Assembly: GCF_020164475.1 (NCBI RefSeq) | Contig: NZ_JAIQWX010000062.1 | Location: 1-34,465, forward strand | Length of the DNA: 34,465 bases | Direction: 5' to 3' | Source: Pseudomonas sp. REP124 | Lineage (GTDB): Bacteria > Pseudomonadota > Gammaproteobacteria > Pseudomonadales > Pseudomonadaceae | Part shown: positions 16,208 to 23,186 of the stretch, piece by piece | How positions within the stretch are numbered: the first letter of the stretch is position 1 | How the letters are laid out: the number at the start of each line of letters is the position of its first letter | The notes under the pieces: generated by a model | What the model was told of the DNA's origin: nothing | Databases searched by the model: none | What the model saw: only the letters and a program-made list of their open reading frames with translations | Translations under genes and position numbers: made by a program

Positions 16208-17110
16208 TCAGGAACACGCAACCTTGAGCGGCGGCAATGCCAGCCGGTCGCGAAACTCCAGGTAGTGCTTGAGCACCTGGCACGGCGCTTCGATCTGCGG
16301 GTAATGGCCGATGTCGTTCAGCAATACCGTATCCGGTTCGGCAATCAGCTCCCGATAGCGCGCAACCATGTGCGCGCCGGAGATCGGGTCGACCTCGCCA
16401 TCGATCACTCGCAGCGGCACCTCGCCGCGCTGCATCGCGCTGACCCAACGATCGCGCTGCACGCGTCGCTCGGGAATGTAGGCGATCAGTTTGTGCATGA
16501 CCCGCGGCCCGCGGTTGGTCTCGATCAGGCTCCAGAAGTCATCGATCACACTTTCGCTGGGACCGGTTTTCGGCCCAAAGATATGCCGGAAACTCTTCAC
16601 CAGACCATCGCGACTGAACGCGCGGCCGATCATCCAGCCCAATGGGCTGAGCAGCAGTTTCTGCATCAGCACCGGGCGATGAGTTTCCGGGAACAGGCCG
16701 CCATTGAGGAACACGCAACTGGCGATATTGATACGCGATTCGTAATGCCGCGCCAGCAGTTCCTGGGCCACGCTGTCGCCATAATCGTGGGCCAGCAGGT
16801 GCACAGACTCCGCGACATTCATGTGTGCCAGCAGCGCCTGCTGCAGGTCGGCTTGTTCGAGAAGGCTGTATTCGTGGTTCACGGGTTTGGCCGAATCGCC
16901 AAAGCCGAGCATGTCGCAGGCAATCACGCGATAGCGCTGGGTGAGCGGTTGCCACAGGTAATGCCAGTCCCAACTGGCGCTGGGGAAGCCATGAATGAGC
17001 AGCAGCGGCTCACCCTGCCCCGCCGTCCAGTAACGGATGGTCTGGCCACGGAAAGTGAAGGTCCGGCTGCGCTTTCGCCAGGCCGACAGGGGAATTTCGG
17101 CGAGTGCCAT
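16208..17110 (-). CDS. Alpha/beta hydrolase (epoxide hydrolase / haloalkane dehalogenase-like)
   Basis: This 300-residue alpha/beta-fold hydrolase has the oxyanion-hole motif HGFPSASWDW (40-49) and a nucleophile elbow LLAHDYGDS in which D109 replaces the usual serine. An Asp nucleophile is the mark of epoxide hydrolases and haloalkane dehalogenases. Other candidate triad members are D241 (DGEVDPIS) and H269 (NDIGHYP). A cap domain lies at about 135-215. Its start codon shares a base with the aldolase stop (TAATG), so the two are translationally coupled and probably act together. The substrate is unknown; an ester hydrolase role is less likely because of the Asp nucleophile. Confidence 0.82.
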   Translation of the reverse strand: MALAEIPLSAWRKRSRTFTFRGQTIRYWTAGQGEPLLLIHGFPSASWDWHYLWQPLTQRYRVIACDMLGFGDSAKPVNHEYSLLEQADLQQALLAHMNVAESVHLLAHDYGDSVAQELLARHYESRINIASCVFLNGGLFPETHRPVLMQKLLLSPLGWMIGRAFSRDGLVKSFRHIFGPKTGPSESVIDDFWSLIETNRGPRVMHKLIAYIPERRVQRDRWVSAMQRGEVPLRVIDGEVDPISGAHMVARYRELIAEPDTVLLNDIGHYPQIEAPCQVLKHYLEFRDRLALPPLKVACS

Positions 17111-17892
17111 TAGAGTTTGTACCCCGGGTCCAGTTTATCGAGTTTGCGCAGCAGCGCCGGCCAGGCCAACGCGCCGCCCATGCCTTGGGCACTTTTGGTA
17201 ACGCCGGCGATCATCGCCTTGGCTCCCGCCAGGATCTGCGGTTCGATGGCAATCAGCTCCGTACCACCGGTCTGCGCCATGACCTGAATGTCACAGGCTC
17301 GCTGGAAGGTGAACATCATCAGGAAAGTGTCAGCGATGCTGCTGCCGCAGGTCAGCAGGCCGTGGTTATGCAGCATCAGGAAATTGTTTTCGCCGAGGTC
17401 GGCTTGCAGCCGCGCCTTTTCCTCGTGATCGAGCGCCACGCCTTCGTAAGCGTGATACGCCAGGCTCGACAGCACGAACAGCGACTGCTGGCTGATCGGC
17501 AACACGCCCTGTTTCTGCGCCGACACCGCAACACCGGAGGCGGTGTGAGTGTGCAGCACGCAAACCACGTCGTGTCGGACTTCATGCACCGCGCTATGGA
17601 TGGTGTACCCGGCCGGATTGATCTCGTAGGGACTGTCCATCAGCTTGTGGCCCGCCTGATCGACCTTGACCAGGCTGGAAGCGGTAATTTCGTGGAACAT
17701 CATCCCGAACGGATTGATCAGGAAGTCCTCGGTGCCGGGTACCTTGGCGGAGATGTGGGTGAAAATCAGATCATCCCAGCCATGCTGGGCCACCAGACGG
17801 TAACAGGCGGCGAGGTCCACGCGGGCTTGCCATTCGGCGGGGCTGACCAGGTCTTTGACGCTCTGAGGCGATTGAACGGGGGCTACGTTCAC
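17110..17892 (-). CDS. Class II aldolase/adducin family protein
   Basis: This 260-residue protein has the class II aldolase fold of sugar-phosphate aldolases and epimerases, which use a divalent metal. The metal-binding histidines fit LHTHTASG (H114, H116) and LHNHGLL (H177), and the N-terminal GWDDLIFTHISAKVPG (38-53) is typical. The Pseudomonas subgroup is uncharacterised and may not act on sugars. The frame is open to a TTG at 17931, but the GTG at 17892 lies ten bases after AGAGG and starts MNVAPVQSPQSVK, so it is the likelier start. An A/T-rich stretch (ATAATAAAAATAG) just upstream may hold the promoter. It overlaps the alpha/beta-hydrolase start by one base. Confidence 0.84.
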   Translation of the reverse strand: MNVAPVQSPQSVKDLVSPAEWQARVDLAACYRLVAQHGWDDLIFTHISAKVPGTEDFLINPFGMMFHEITASSLVKVDQAGHKLMDSPYEINPAGYTIHSAVHEVRHDVVCVLHTHTASGVAVSAQKQGVLPISQQSLFVLSSLAYHAYEGVALDHEEKARLQADLGENNFLMLHNHGLLTCGSSIADTFLMMFTFQRACDIQVMAQTGGTELIAIEPQILAGAKAMIAGVTKSAQGMGGALAWPALLRKLDKLDPGYKL

Positions 17893-18123
17893 GGCAGGGG
17901 AACCTCTATTTTTATTATGGAGTGTTTCCAATGACTACCGAGTCTAGTCAGCCCTCCCCGTTCACGGAGTTGCATTGGCAGCCAGCTTGATGGCCGAACG
18001 AGTCAGCGGCCAAAACAGTTTGGATCCATGTCAAAGGGCTGTCGCCAGAGAAGTTACGGGGCGCGCTTGGAGCCGCCCCGTCAGAAGCATGACGAACGCC
18101 GTTGCAGCGTCCGTATCAGTCGT

Positions 18124-18579
18124 TCAGCCCTTGAGCGCGCCGACCAGCTCCGTAAGCCAAGGCTCGGCGTCCGCCTCCGGGTTGACGCTTTCGCTGGCGT
18201 CCAGGCGCAACATCGGCAGCACTTCACGAATGCCCAACTCACCGAACAGCTCGCGCATCAACTCGCCACCGCCGCAGAAGGTATCGCCGTAACTGGCATC
18301 GCCCAGGGCGATCACCGCGCCCGGCAAGCCACGCCATGCCGCCGGCAACTGGTCGCGAATGGCGAAATACAGCGGCTGCACGTTATCCGGCAATTCACCC
18401 ATGCCGGTGGTGGAAGTCACGGCCAGAAAAGCCTCGGGGCCGAATGCCTGAAGATCGGCGAGGCTGGCACGAGGGCTGTAAGAGGTTTCGAAACCGGCGG
18501 TTTTCAAAATGCTGGCGGCGTGACGAGCGACTTCTTCGGCCGTGCCGTATACCGAGCCGGAAATGATGGCGACTTTCAT
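18124..18579 (-). CDS. Flavodoxin-like (MioC-type) protein
   Basis: This 151-residue protein is a short-chain flavodoxin that should bind FMN and carry electrons. The phosphate-binding loop is SGSVYGTAEEVA (7-18), followed by the isoalloxazine loops with TSTTGMGELPDN and LGDASYGDTFCGGG. Length and motif order match MioC-type proteins. The ATG at 18579 is preferred over the adjoining TTG at 18582; AGGA lies about ten bases upstream. It is divergent from the LOV photoreceptor gene with a 102-base gap, so two FMN-binding proteins share an intergenic region. The hairpin ACGGGGC/GCCCCGT downstream (about 18057-18083) lacks a T-run. No redox partner is encoded beside it. Confidence 0.85.
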   Translation of the reverse strand: MKVAIISGSVYGTAEEVARHAASILKTAGFETSYSPRASLADLQAFGPEAFLAVTSTTGMGELPDNVQPLYFAIRDQLPAAWRGLPGAVIALGDASYGDTFCGGGELMRELFGELGIREVLPMLRLDASESVNPEADAEPWLTELVGALKG

Positions 18580-18681
18580 CAATCTGATCCTGGAGCTGAG
18601 TCAAAGACCCGGATATTAACAGCAGGGTCCCGATTGTTCTTTTAGAATGCCTCGAATCACCCACAAGGAAGGTTTTCACCG

Positions 18682-19158
18682 ATGATCAACGCCAAGCTGC
18701 TGCAACTGGCCATCAACGCCTCCAACGATGGAATCGTGATTGCCGAAAAGGAAGGCGACCAGGACAAGATTCTGATTTACGTCAATCCGGCATTCGAGCG
18801 CATGACCGGTTACACCAGCGAAGAAATCCTTTACCAGGATTGCCGCTTCCTGCAATCGGGCGATCGCGACCAGGACGCCTTGCCAAAAATTCGCGACGCG
18901 TTGAACAGCGGCGGCTCGTGCCGGGAAATCCTGCGCAACTACAAGAAAGATGGCACGCCGTTCTGGAATGAACTGTCCATTTCGACAGTGAAAAACCCGA
19001 ACGATGGCCAGGTTTACTTCATCGGCGTGCAGAAAGATGTGACGGTGCAGGTCAAGGCACAGCAGCGGGTGGCGCAGCTTGAAGCGCAGTTGGCACAGGT
19101 TCAGGCCGAACTTGCCGCGTTCAAGGCGACGAACGGCGCAAACATTTCACAGAATTAG
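18682..19158 (+). CDS. Short LOV-domain blue-light photoreceptor (PpSB1-LOV-like)
   Basis: This 158-residue protein consists of a single LOV (PAS) domain, a C-terminal helix and no output domain. The photoactive motif is YQDCRFLQSGDRDQ (51-64), with C54 placed to form the flavin adduct. The FMN-contacting NYKKDGTPFWNELSI (86-100) and FIGVQKDV (113-120, Q117) are present. Residues 121-150 form a predicted coiled coil (VKAQQRVAQLEAQLAQVQ) for dimerisation. It closely resembles the short LOV proteins PpSB1/PpSB2-LOV of P. putida, which are needed for light-inducible transcription with PplR regulators. A PplR-like gene lies 666 bases downstream on the other strand. The start ATG follows AAGGAAGG. 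Blue-light sensing is well supported; the output path is inferred. Confidence 0.94.
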   Translation: MINAKLLQLAINASNDGIVIAEKEGDQDKILIYVNPAFERMTGYTSEEILYQDCRFLQSGDRDQDALPKIRDALNSGGSCREILRNYKKDGTPFWNELSISTVKNPNDGQVYFIGVQKDVTVQVKAQQRVAQLEAQLAQVQAELAAFKATNGANISQN

Positions 19159-19212
19159 TTGTCACTAACTACAATCACCAATGACTTTGTAATTATATAT
19201 TTCGAGCTAGCC

Positions 19213-19818
19213 ATGCACCGCGACGCGCTCCTGACCCAGGATGAACTGGATTTTATCCAGACCATGCAGCACAACCCGGCACTCAACGTTCGGGATGCGA
19301 CGTCGAGCCTGCTCGTCAATGGCGGTTCGCAGATCCGTGACTTGCTCACGCGCCTTGCTGCTCATGAGCAGGTCACCATTCAAGCCAACTTCGAAAACCA
19401 GCAAATGACCTTTCCCCTGCATCTGGTGGAAGACGAGTTTCATGCGCTGCATCTGCGTCTTGGCGTGCCCAGCATCTATGAAGACGGGCCGCTGGTCCGG
19501 CCATGGCGCCTGGTGCTCGACGAACCGGTAGCCCTGGAAAACTCCAAGGGACAGCCGGGTTCGATGTGGGTGCACGAAGTGTCGTTCAAGGGTGTTCTGC
19601 TGGAAATGCGCAACAAGACCAAGGCGCCGAAACATTTCGCGTTGTGGTTCAGCCCTTCGGGCTACGAGCGGATCGCCTTGCGCGGCACCCTCGAGAAGGA
19701 AACCGAACAGGGTTTCTATGCCTATCAGCTTAGCCAGCACGACACGGATGAAACCGAGCGTCTGCGCCAGTACATCCTGCAACAGCACCGGTTGACCCAT
19801 CCGGCGCTGCACCTCTAA
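19213..19818 (+). CDS. Conserved protein with degenerate PilZ-like motif
   Basis: This 201-residue soluble protein has no enzyme motif that I recognise. Residues 96-127 contain RPWR followed by EVSFKG. These resemble the RxxxR and D/NxSxxG signatures of PilZ domains, which bind cyclic di-GMP, but the arginine spacing is one short and Glu replaces Asp/Asn, so ligand binding is doubtful. The N-terminal 90 residues (DELDFIQTMQ, DLLTRLAAHEQVT) look like a YcgR-N-type beta region. The frame is open from a TTG at 19159, but the ATG at 19213 is the more natural start; an A/T-rich stretch just before it may be a promoter. It sits 54 bases after the LOV gene on the same strand and is convergent with the PplR-like gene, with a 6-base gap. 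Confidence 0.7.
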   Translation: MHRDALLTQDELDFIQTMQHNPALNVRDATSSLLVNGGSQIRDLLTRLAAHEQVTIQANFENQQMTFPLHLVEDEFHALHLRLGVPSIYEDGPLVRPWRLVLDEPVALENSKGQPGSMWVHEVSFKGVLLEMRNKTKAPKHFALWFSPSGYERIALRGTLEKETEQGFYAYQLSQHDTDETERLRQYILQQHRLTHPALHL

Positions 19819-19824
19819 CCGGCT

Positions 19825-20784
19825 TCAAGTATCCAGGTTGCCCGCCAGGAACTGTTTCAGTCTCTGACGCATCACCGCGCCCTCATTCCCCAGGCAACCG
19901 ATCGACGATCCCGCCAGACTCTGCTCAGCCAGATCCGACGCATCGCCCGCCAGCAACACCGGACAATCCACACTCATCGCCAGCCGATTCAGCCGCCGTG
20001 GCAATTCGGGGCTGGGCACATGATTGGAAAACAGCACCAGCGCCTGAGGCTTGATTCGTTCGCAGACCAGGATCAATTCGTCGAGCGGCTGGCCGATGGT
20101 CAATACGCGCACGCCGGTTTGCCCACAACTCAGGAACAGGGCGGCAATCAGCAACTCAAGCTCGCGGCACTGGCCTGCCAGGGCACTGACGACGACACGC
20201 CGCGGTTTGGTGTCCCGAACCAGTAGCAAGCGCTGCAAAACTCTGGAGCGCAGAAAACTGTCGAGAAACAGCCACTCGCTGGTTCGACCGAACGAGTCCT
20301 GGCGCTGCAGCAGTTGTTTCCAGAGCGGGATCAGGATGTCCTGGAACACGACCGATTGGGTGTAACTGGAAAAGATCTGCGAGTAGACCTGGTCCAGTTG
20401 TACATCGTCGAACGCACTGACCGCCGCCTGAATCTGCGACTGCCATTGTGCGTAATCGGCCTGGACCAGTTTTTCGGGAATGATGTGCGACAGCGCCTGA
20501 AGCGGCGACGCCTTGGCGAGGATTCGGCCGATCTTGCTGACGGCCACGCCGCGCTCGATCCAGTCGAGGATGCTGCGCACGCGCTCGATATCGGCCATGG
20601 AGTACAGGCGATGCCCACTTTCGGTACGCGTGGGGACGATCAGACCATAGCGCCGCTCCCAGGCGCGCAGGGTGACCGGGTTCACGCCTGTCAGGCGCGA
20701 CACCTCACGAATCGGGAAGAGCTCTTCCCGCTCGAACGAAAGGAGATTCGATTCACCTGGGGCAATGTCAGTCAGGACAGGCAT
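19825..20784 (-). CDS. MerR family regulator, LitR/CarH class II (PplR-like)
   Basis: This 319-residue regulator has an N-terminal MerR winged helix (FPIREVSRLTGVNPVTLRAW, 23-42; RRYGLIVPTRTESGHRLYS, 44-62), a helical middle region, and a C-terminal B12-binding-like Rossmann domain (about 196-315). In B12-using CarH/LitR the helical bundle carries an E-H pair and the Rossmann domain carries ExHxxG. Here these read SEW (169-171) and GQCRELE (204-210), so cobalamin ligation is not expected. This fits class II LitR (PplR) of P. putida, which works with LOV proteins instead of B12. The ATG at 20784 is chosen over a GTG at 20832, giving MPVLTDIAPGE. Pairing with the LOV gene supports a light-response role. 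Confidence 0.87.
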   Translation of the reverse strand: MPVLTDIAPGESNLLSFEREELFPIREVSRLTGVNPVTLRAWERRYGLIVPTRTESGHRLYSMADIERVRSILDWIERGVAVSKIGRILAKASPLQALSHIIPEKLVQADYAQWQSQIQAAVSAFDDVQLDQVYSQIFSSYTQSVVFQDILIPLWKQLLQRQDSFGRTSEWLFLDSFLRSRVLQRLLLVRDTKPRRVVVSALAGQCRELELLIAALFLSCGQTGVRVLTIGQPLDELILVCERIKPQALVLFSNHVPSPELPRRLNRLAMSVDCPVLLAGDASDLAEQSLAGSSIGCLGNEGAVMRQRLKQFLAGNLDT

Positions 20785-20917
20785 TTGGCGATCTACATCC
20801 GTGTGTGATTTGGAGACTATTGTAACGCCCACTTCTCACCCACTTTCAAGGCCTGGTTTGTTCTGATGGCAATTGAGTGTCGCAGACACAGCGCATGAAG
20901 GTCGCTACGGACACCCC

Positions 20918-21019
20918 CTGCAGGAGCGAGCTTGCTCGCGATGGACGTCAACGATGACGCGGGAAACCGGATGCCCCGCAGTGTCCTTGCGCTCATCGCG
21001 AGCAAGCTCGCTCCTACAG
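20918..21019. repeat. REP doublet (REPIN) between pplR-like gene and folM
   Basis: Left arm CTGCAGGAGCGAGCTTGC (20918 on) and right arm GCAAGCTCGCTCCTACAG (ending 21019) are inverted copies with one C/T difference at the outer edge. It fills much of the 305-base gap 20785-21089 between the divergent pplR-like and folM genes and separates their promoters. Confidence 0.92.
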
Positions 21020-21052
21020 AATCAGAGGCCGTAGGTGAACGCGACGAAGCGC

Positions 21053-21061
21053 TGGTATAGT
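21053..21061 (+). promoter_or_regulatory. Extended -10 promoter element of folM
   Basis: TGGTATAGT (21053-21061) is an extended -10 box 29 bases upstream of the folM ATG and 34 bases beyond the REPIN. No good -35 is visible 17 bases upstream (AGGTGA), which would suit an activated or MerR-controlled promoter. This is inferred from sequence only. Confidence 0.4.
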
Positions 21062-21089
21062 TTTGCTCTTACCGCGACGCGAGCCGTTC

Positions 21090-21800
21090 ATGACTTCTTC
21101 CGCAGCTCCCATCCTCATCACCGGTGCCGGCCAGCGCGTTGGCCTGCACTGTGCGCAGCGTTTGCTCGAAGACGGCCATCGCGTGATCTTCAGCTACCGC
21201 AGCGAGCGCCCCGGCGTGCAGACGCTGCGTGATCTGGGGGCGACGGCGATGTTCGCCGACTTCTCCACCGAAGCCGGAATACTCGATTTCATCCGCGAAC
21301 TGAACGCCCATACCGACAGCCTGCGGGCCATCGTGCACAACGCGTCCGAATGGCTGGCCGAGACCCCGGACACCGACGCGCAGGCGTTCACCCGCATGTT
21401 CAACGTGCACATGCTGGCGCCTTACCTGATCAACCTGCATTGCGCCGACCTCCTCGAACGCTCGACCCCGGCGGACATCGTGCATATCAGCGATGACGTG
21501 ACACGCAAGGGCAGCAGCAAGCATATTGGTTACTGCGCCAGCAAAGCCGGACTTGAAAGCCTGACCCTGTCCTTTGCCGCAAAATACGCGCCGGGCATCA
21601 AGGTCAACGGCATTGCCCCGGCGCTGCTACTGTTCAACCCTGATGACGACGCGGCCTACCGCGCCAAGGCGCTGGCCAAATCCGCGCTGGGCATCGAGCC
21701 CGGCAGCGAGGTGATCTACCAGGGCCTGCGCTATTTGCTCGATAACCCCTATGTCACCGGCACGACCCTGACCGTCAATGGCGGAAGGCACATCAAATAA
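21090..21800 (+). CDS. folM: Dihydromonapterin reductase (FolM)
   Basis: This 236-residue short-chain reductase reduces dihydromonapterin to tetrahydromonapterin with NADPH; FolM also has dihydrofolate reductase activity. The nucleotide-binding motif is TGAGQRVGL (11-19), where the arginine is typical of the pteridine-reductase branch. Other motifs are VHNASEW (82-88), in place of the usual NNAG, and the catalytic Y148-x3-K152 in GYCASKAGL. The C-terminal NPYVTGTTLTVNGGRHIK fits the family. It is the first gene of folM-folE-folX: folE starts 20 bases after its stop. Co-location with FolE and FolX identifies it as FolM and not a generic SDR. Confidence 0.93.
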   Translation: MTSSAAPILITGAGQRVGLHCAQRLLEDGHRVIFSYRSERPGVQTLRDLGATAMFADFSTEAGILDFIRELNAHTDSLRAIVHNASEWLAETPDTDAQAFTRMFNVHMLAPYLINLHCADLLERSTPADIVHISDDVTRKGSSKHIGYCASKAGLESLTLSFAAKYAPGIKVNGIAPALLLFNPDDDAAYRAKALAKSALGIEPGSEVIYQGLRYLLDNPYVTGTTLTVNGGRHIK

Positions 21801-21820
21801 GTGTCCCGCGAGGATTTACC

Positions 21821-22411
21821 ATGACGTTATCCCTGCCTCAGAACGACCAGCCCCAGAACGATTTGGCCGAAAGCTACCGCGAAATCCTCATCGGCCTGGG
21901 TGAAAACCCCGACCGCGAAGGCCTGCTCGACACCCCGATGCGCGCTGCCAAGGCGATGCAGTACCTCTGCCACGGCTACGATCAAAGTGTCGAAGAAATC
22001 GTCAACGGCGCGCTGTTCGCCTCCGACAACGACGAGATGGTGATCGTCGACAACATCGAGCTGTATTCGCTCTGCGAACACCACATGCTGCCCTTCATCG
22101 GCAAGGCGCACGTGGCTTATATTCCAACGGGCAAGGTGCTGGGTCTGTCGAAGATCGCGCGGCTGGTGGACATGTTCGCCCGACGCCTGCAGATCCAGGA
22201 AAACCTCACCCGGCAAATCGCCGACGCGGTGCAGCAGGTGACGGGCGCGGCCGGTGTCGCGGTGGTCATCGAAGCCAGGCACATGTGCATGATGATGCGC
22301 GGCGTCGAGAAACAGAATTCGACCATGAACACCTCGGTGATGCTCGGCGCCTTCCGCGAGTCGAGCAACACCCGCCAGGAGTTCCTGCAATTGATTGGAC
22401 GGAGCAAGTAG
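21821..22411 (+). CDS. folE: GTP cyclohydrolase I (FolE)
   Basis: This 196-residue enzyme converts GTP to 7,8-dihydroneopterin triphosphate, the entry to pterin synthesis. The zinc ligands fit LCEHHMLP (C85, H88) and C156 in HMCMMMRGV. GKAHVAYIPTGKVLGLSK (94-111) and QENLTRQIA are also characteristic. It is a zinc-type FolE of normal length. A GAGG ribosome-binding site lies seven bases before the ATG. It is the second gene of the folM-folE-folX operon, which points to tetrahydromonapterin in addition to folate. A folE is among the light-inducible genes of the P. putida PplR/LOV regulon, which makes its position beside such a pair notable. Confidence 0.96.
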   Translation: MTLSLPQNDQPQNDLAESYREILIGLGENPDREGLLDTPMRAAKAMQYLCHGYDQSVEEIVNGALFASDNDEMVIVDNIELYSLCEHHMLPFIGKAHVAYIPTGKVLGLSKIARLVDMFARRLQIQENLTRQIADAVQQVTGAAGVAVVIEARHMCMMMRGVEKQNSTMNTSVMLGAFRESSNTRQEFLQLIGRSK

Positions 22412-22413
22412 TA

Positions 22414-22785
22414 ATGCCACAACTTCAACCAGGCATGGCGCGCATCCGGGTCAAGGACCTGTGCCTGCGCACCTACATCGGCATCAACGAAGATGAAATC
22501 CTCAACAAGCAGGATGTGTTGATCAACCTGACCATCCTCTACGCGGCCCAGGAAGCGGTGCGTGACAACGATATCGATCACGCGCTGAACTACCGGACCA
22601 TCACCAAGGCGATCATCGCCCACGTCGAAGGCAATCGCTTTGCCCTGCTCGAACGCCTGACCCAGGAAATCCTCGATCTGGTCATGGCCAACGAATCGGT
22701 GCTGTACGCCGAAGTCGAAGTGGACAAGCCCCATGCGCTGCGCTTTGCCGAATCGGTGTCGATTACCTTAGCGGCAAGCCGCTAG
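22414..22785 (+). CDS. folX: Dihydroneopterin triphosphate 2'-epimerase (FolX)
   Basis: This 123-residue protein belongs to the dihydroneopterin aldolase/epimerase family. FolX epimerises dihydroneopterin triphosphate to dihydromonapterin triphosphate. Family residues include LRTYIGINEDE (18-28), NYRTITKAI (59-67), NRFALLERLT (74-83, with E80) and VDKPHALRFAES (103-114, with K105). The ATG at 22414 starts two bases after the folE stop, so the two are translationally coupled. Together with FolE and FolM it completes the branch to tetrahydromonapterin. FolB (the aldolase) is the alternative, but the operon context favours FolX. Confidence 0.92.
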   Translation: MPQLQPGMARIRVKDLCLRTYIGINEDEILNKQDVLINLTILYAAQEAVRDNDIDHALNYRTITKAIIAHVEGNRFALLERLTQEILDLVMANESVLYAEVEVDKPHALRFAESVSITLAASR

Positions 22786-22872
22786 CTGCGAGCTACAAGC
22801 TTCAAGCCGCAAGCTGTAGACTGGCGTGCACCTCCATCCACTCTTGCAGCTTCAAGCTTGCCGCTTGCAGCT
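22784..22872. repeat. Imperfect inverted repeat, AAGCTTCAAGC REP family
   Basis: Two 30-base arms (22784-22813 and 22843-22872) pair with about five mismatches; they contain CAAGCTTCAAGCCGCAAG and CTTCAAGCTTGCCGCTTG. The left arm overlaps the last two bases of the folX stop codon. This is a third sequence class of REP element in the window. Confidence 0.75.
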
Positions 22873-22889
22873 GTCTGAAAGAGACCCCC

Positions 22890-23186
22890 ATGACCGATCA
22901 AGAACGCCTCGAACTCGAAGCCGCCGCCTTTCGCCGGCTGGTGGCCCATCTGGACAGCCGCAAGGATGTGCAGAACATCGACCTGATGAACCTCTCCGGT
23001 TTCTGCCGCAACTGCCTGTCCAAGTGGTACAAGGCGGCCGCCGATGAACGCCAGATCGAGGTCAGCCTCGATGACGCCCGCGAAGTGGTTTACGGCATGC
23101 CGTACGCCGAGTGGAAAGCCCAATACCAGCAAGAAGCCAGCGCCGAACAACAGGCGGCGTTCGCCAAAGGAAAACCCAATGAGTGA
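22890..23186 (+). CDS. DUF1244 domain-containing protein
   Basis: This 98-residue soluble protein matches the DUF1244 family of small conserved proteobacterial proteins. The core is RRLVAHLDSRKDVQNIDLMN (15-34), NLSGFCRNCLSKWYKAAA (34-51, with two cysteines C39 and C42 spaced CxxC) and DDAREVVYGMPYAEWKAQY. The CxxC may bind a metal, but there is no second pair. It has GAGA about eight bases before the ATG. Its last eight bases overlap the HopJ-family gene, so the two are co-translated. No function is established. Confidence 0.88.
   Translation: MTDQERLELEAAAFRRLVAHLDSRKDVQNIDLMNLSGFCRNCLSKWYKAAADERQIEVSLDDAREVVYGMPYAEWKAQYQQEASAEQQAAFAKGKPNE

Noticed and set aside
18057..18083. ACGGGGC/GCCCCGT hairpin as terminator of the flavodoxin gene
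   Set aside because: No T-run follows on the minus strand; at best it could be a Rho-dependent end.
19159..19212. TTG start for the PilZ-like gene directly after the LOV stop
   Set aside because: It has no ribosome-binding sequence and the added residues are encoded by A/T-rich DNA unlike coding sequence here; the ATG at 19213 is preferred.
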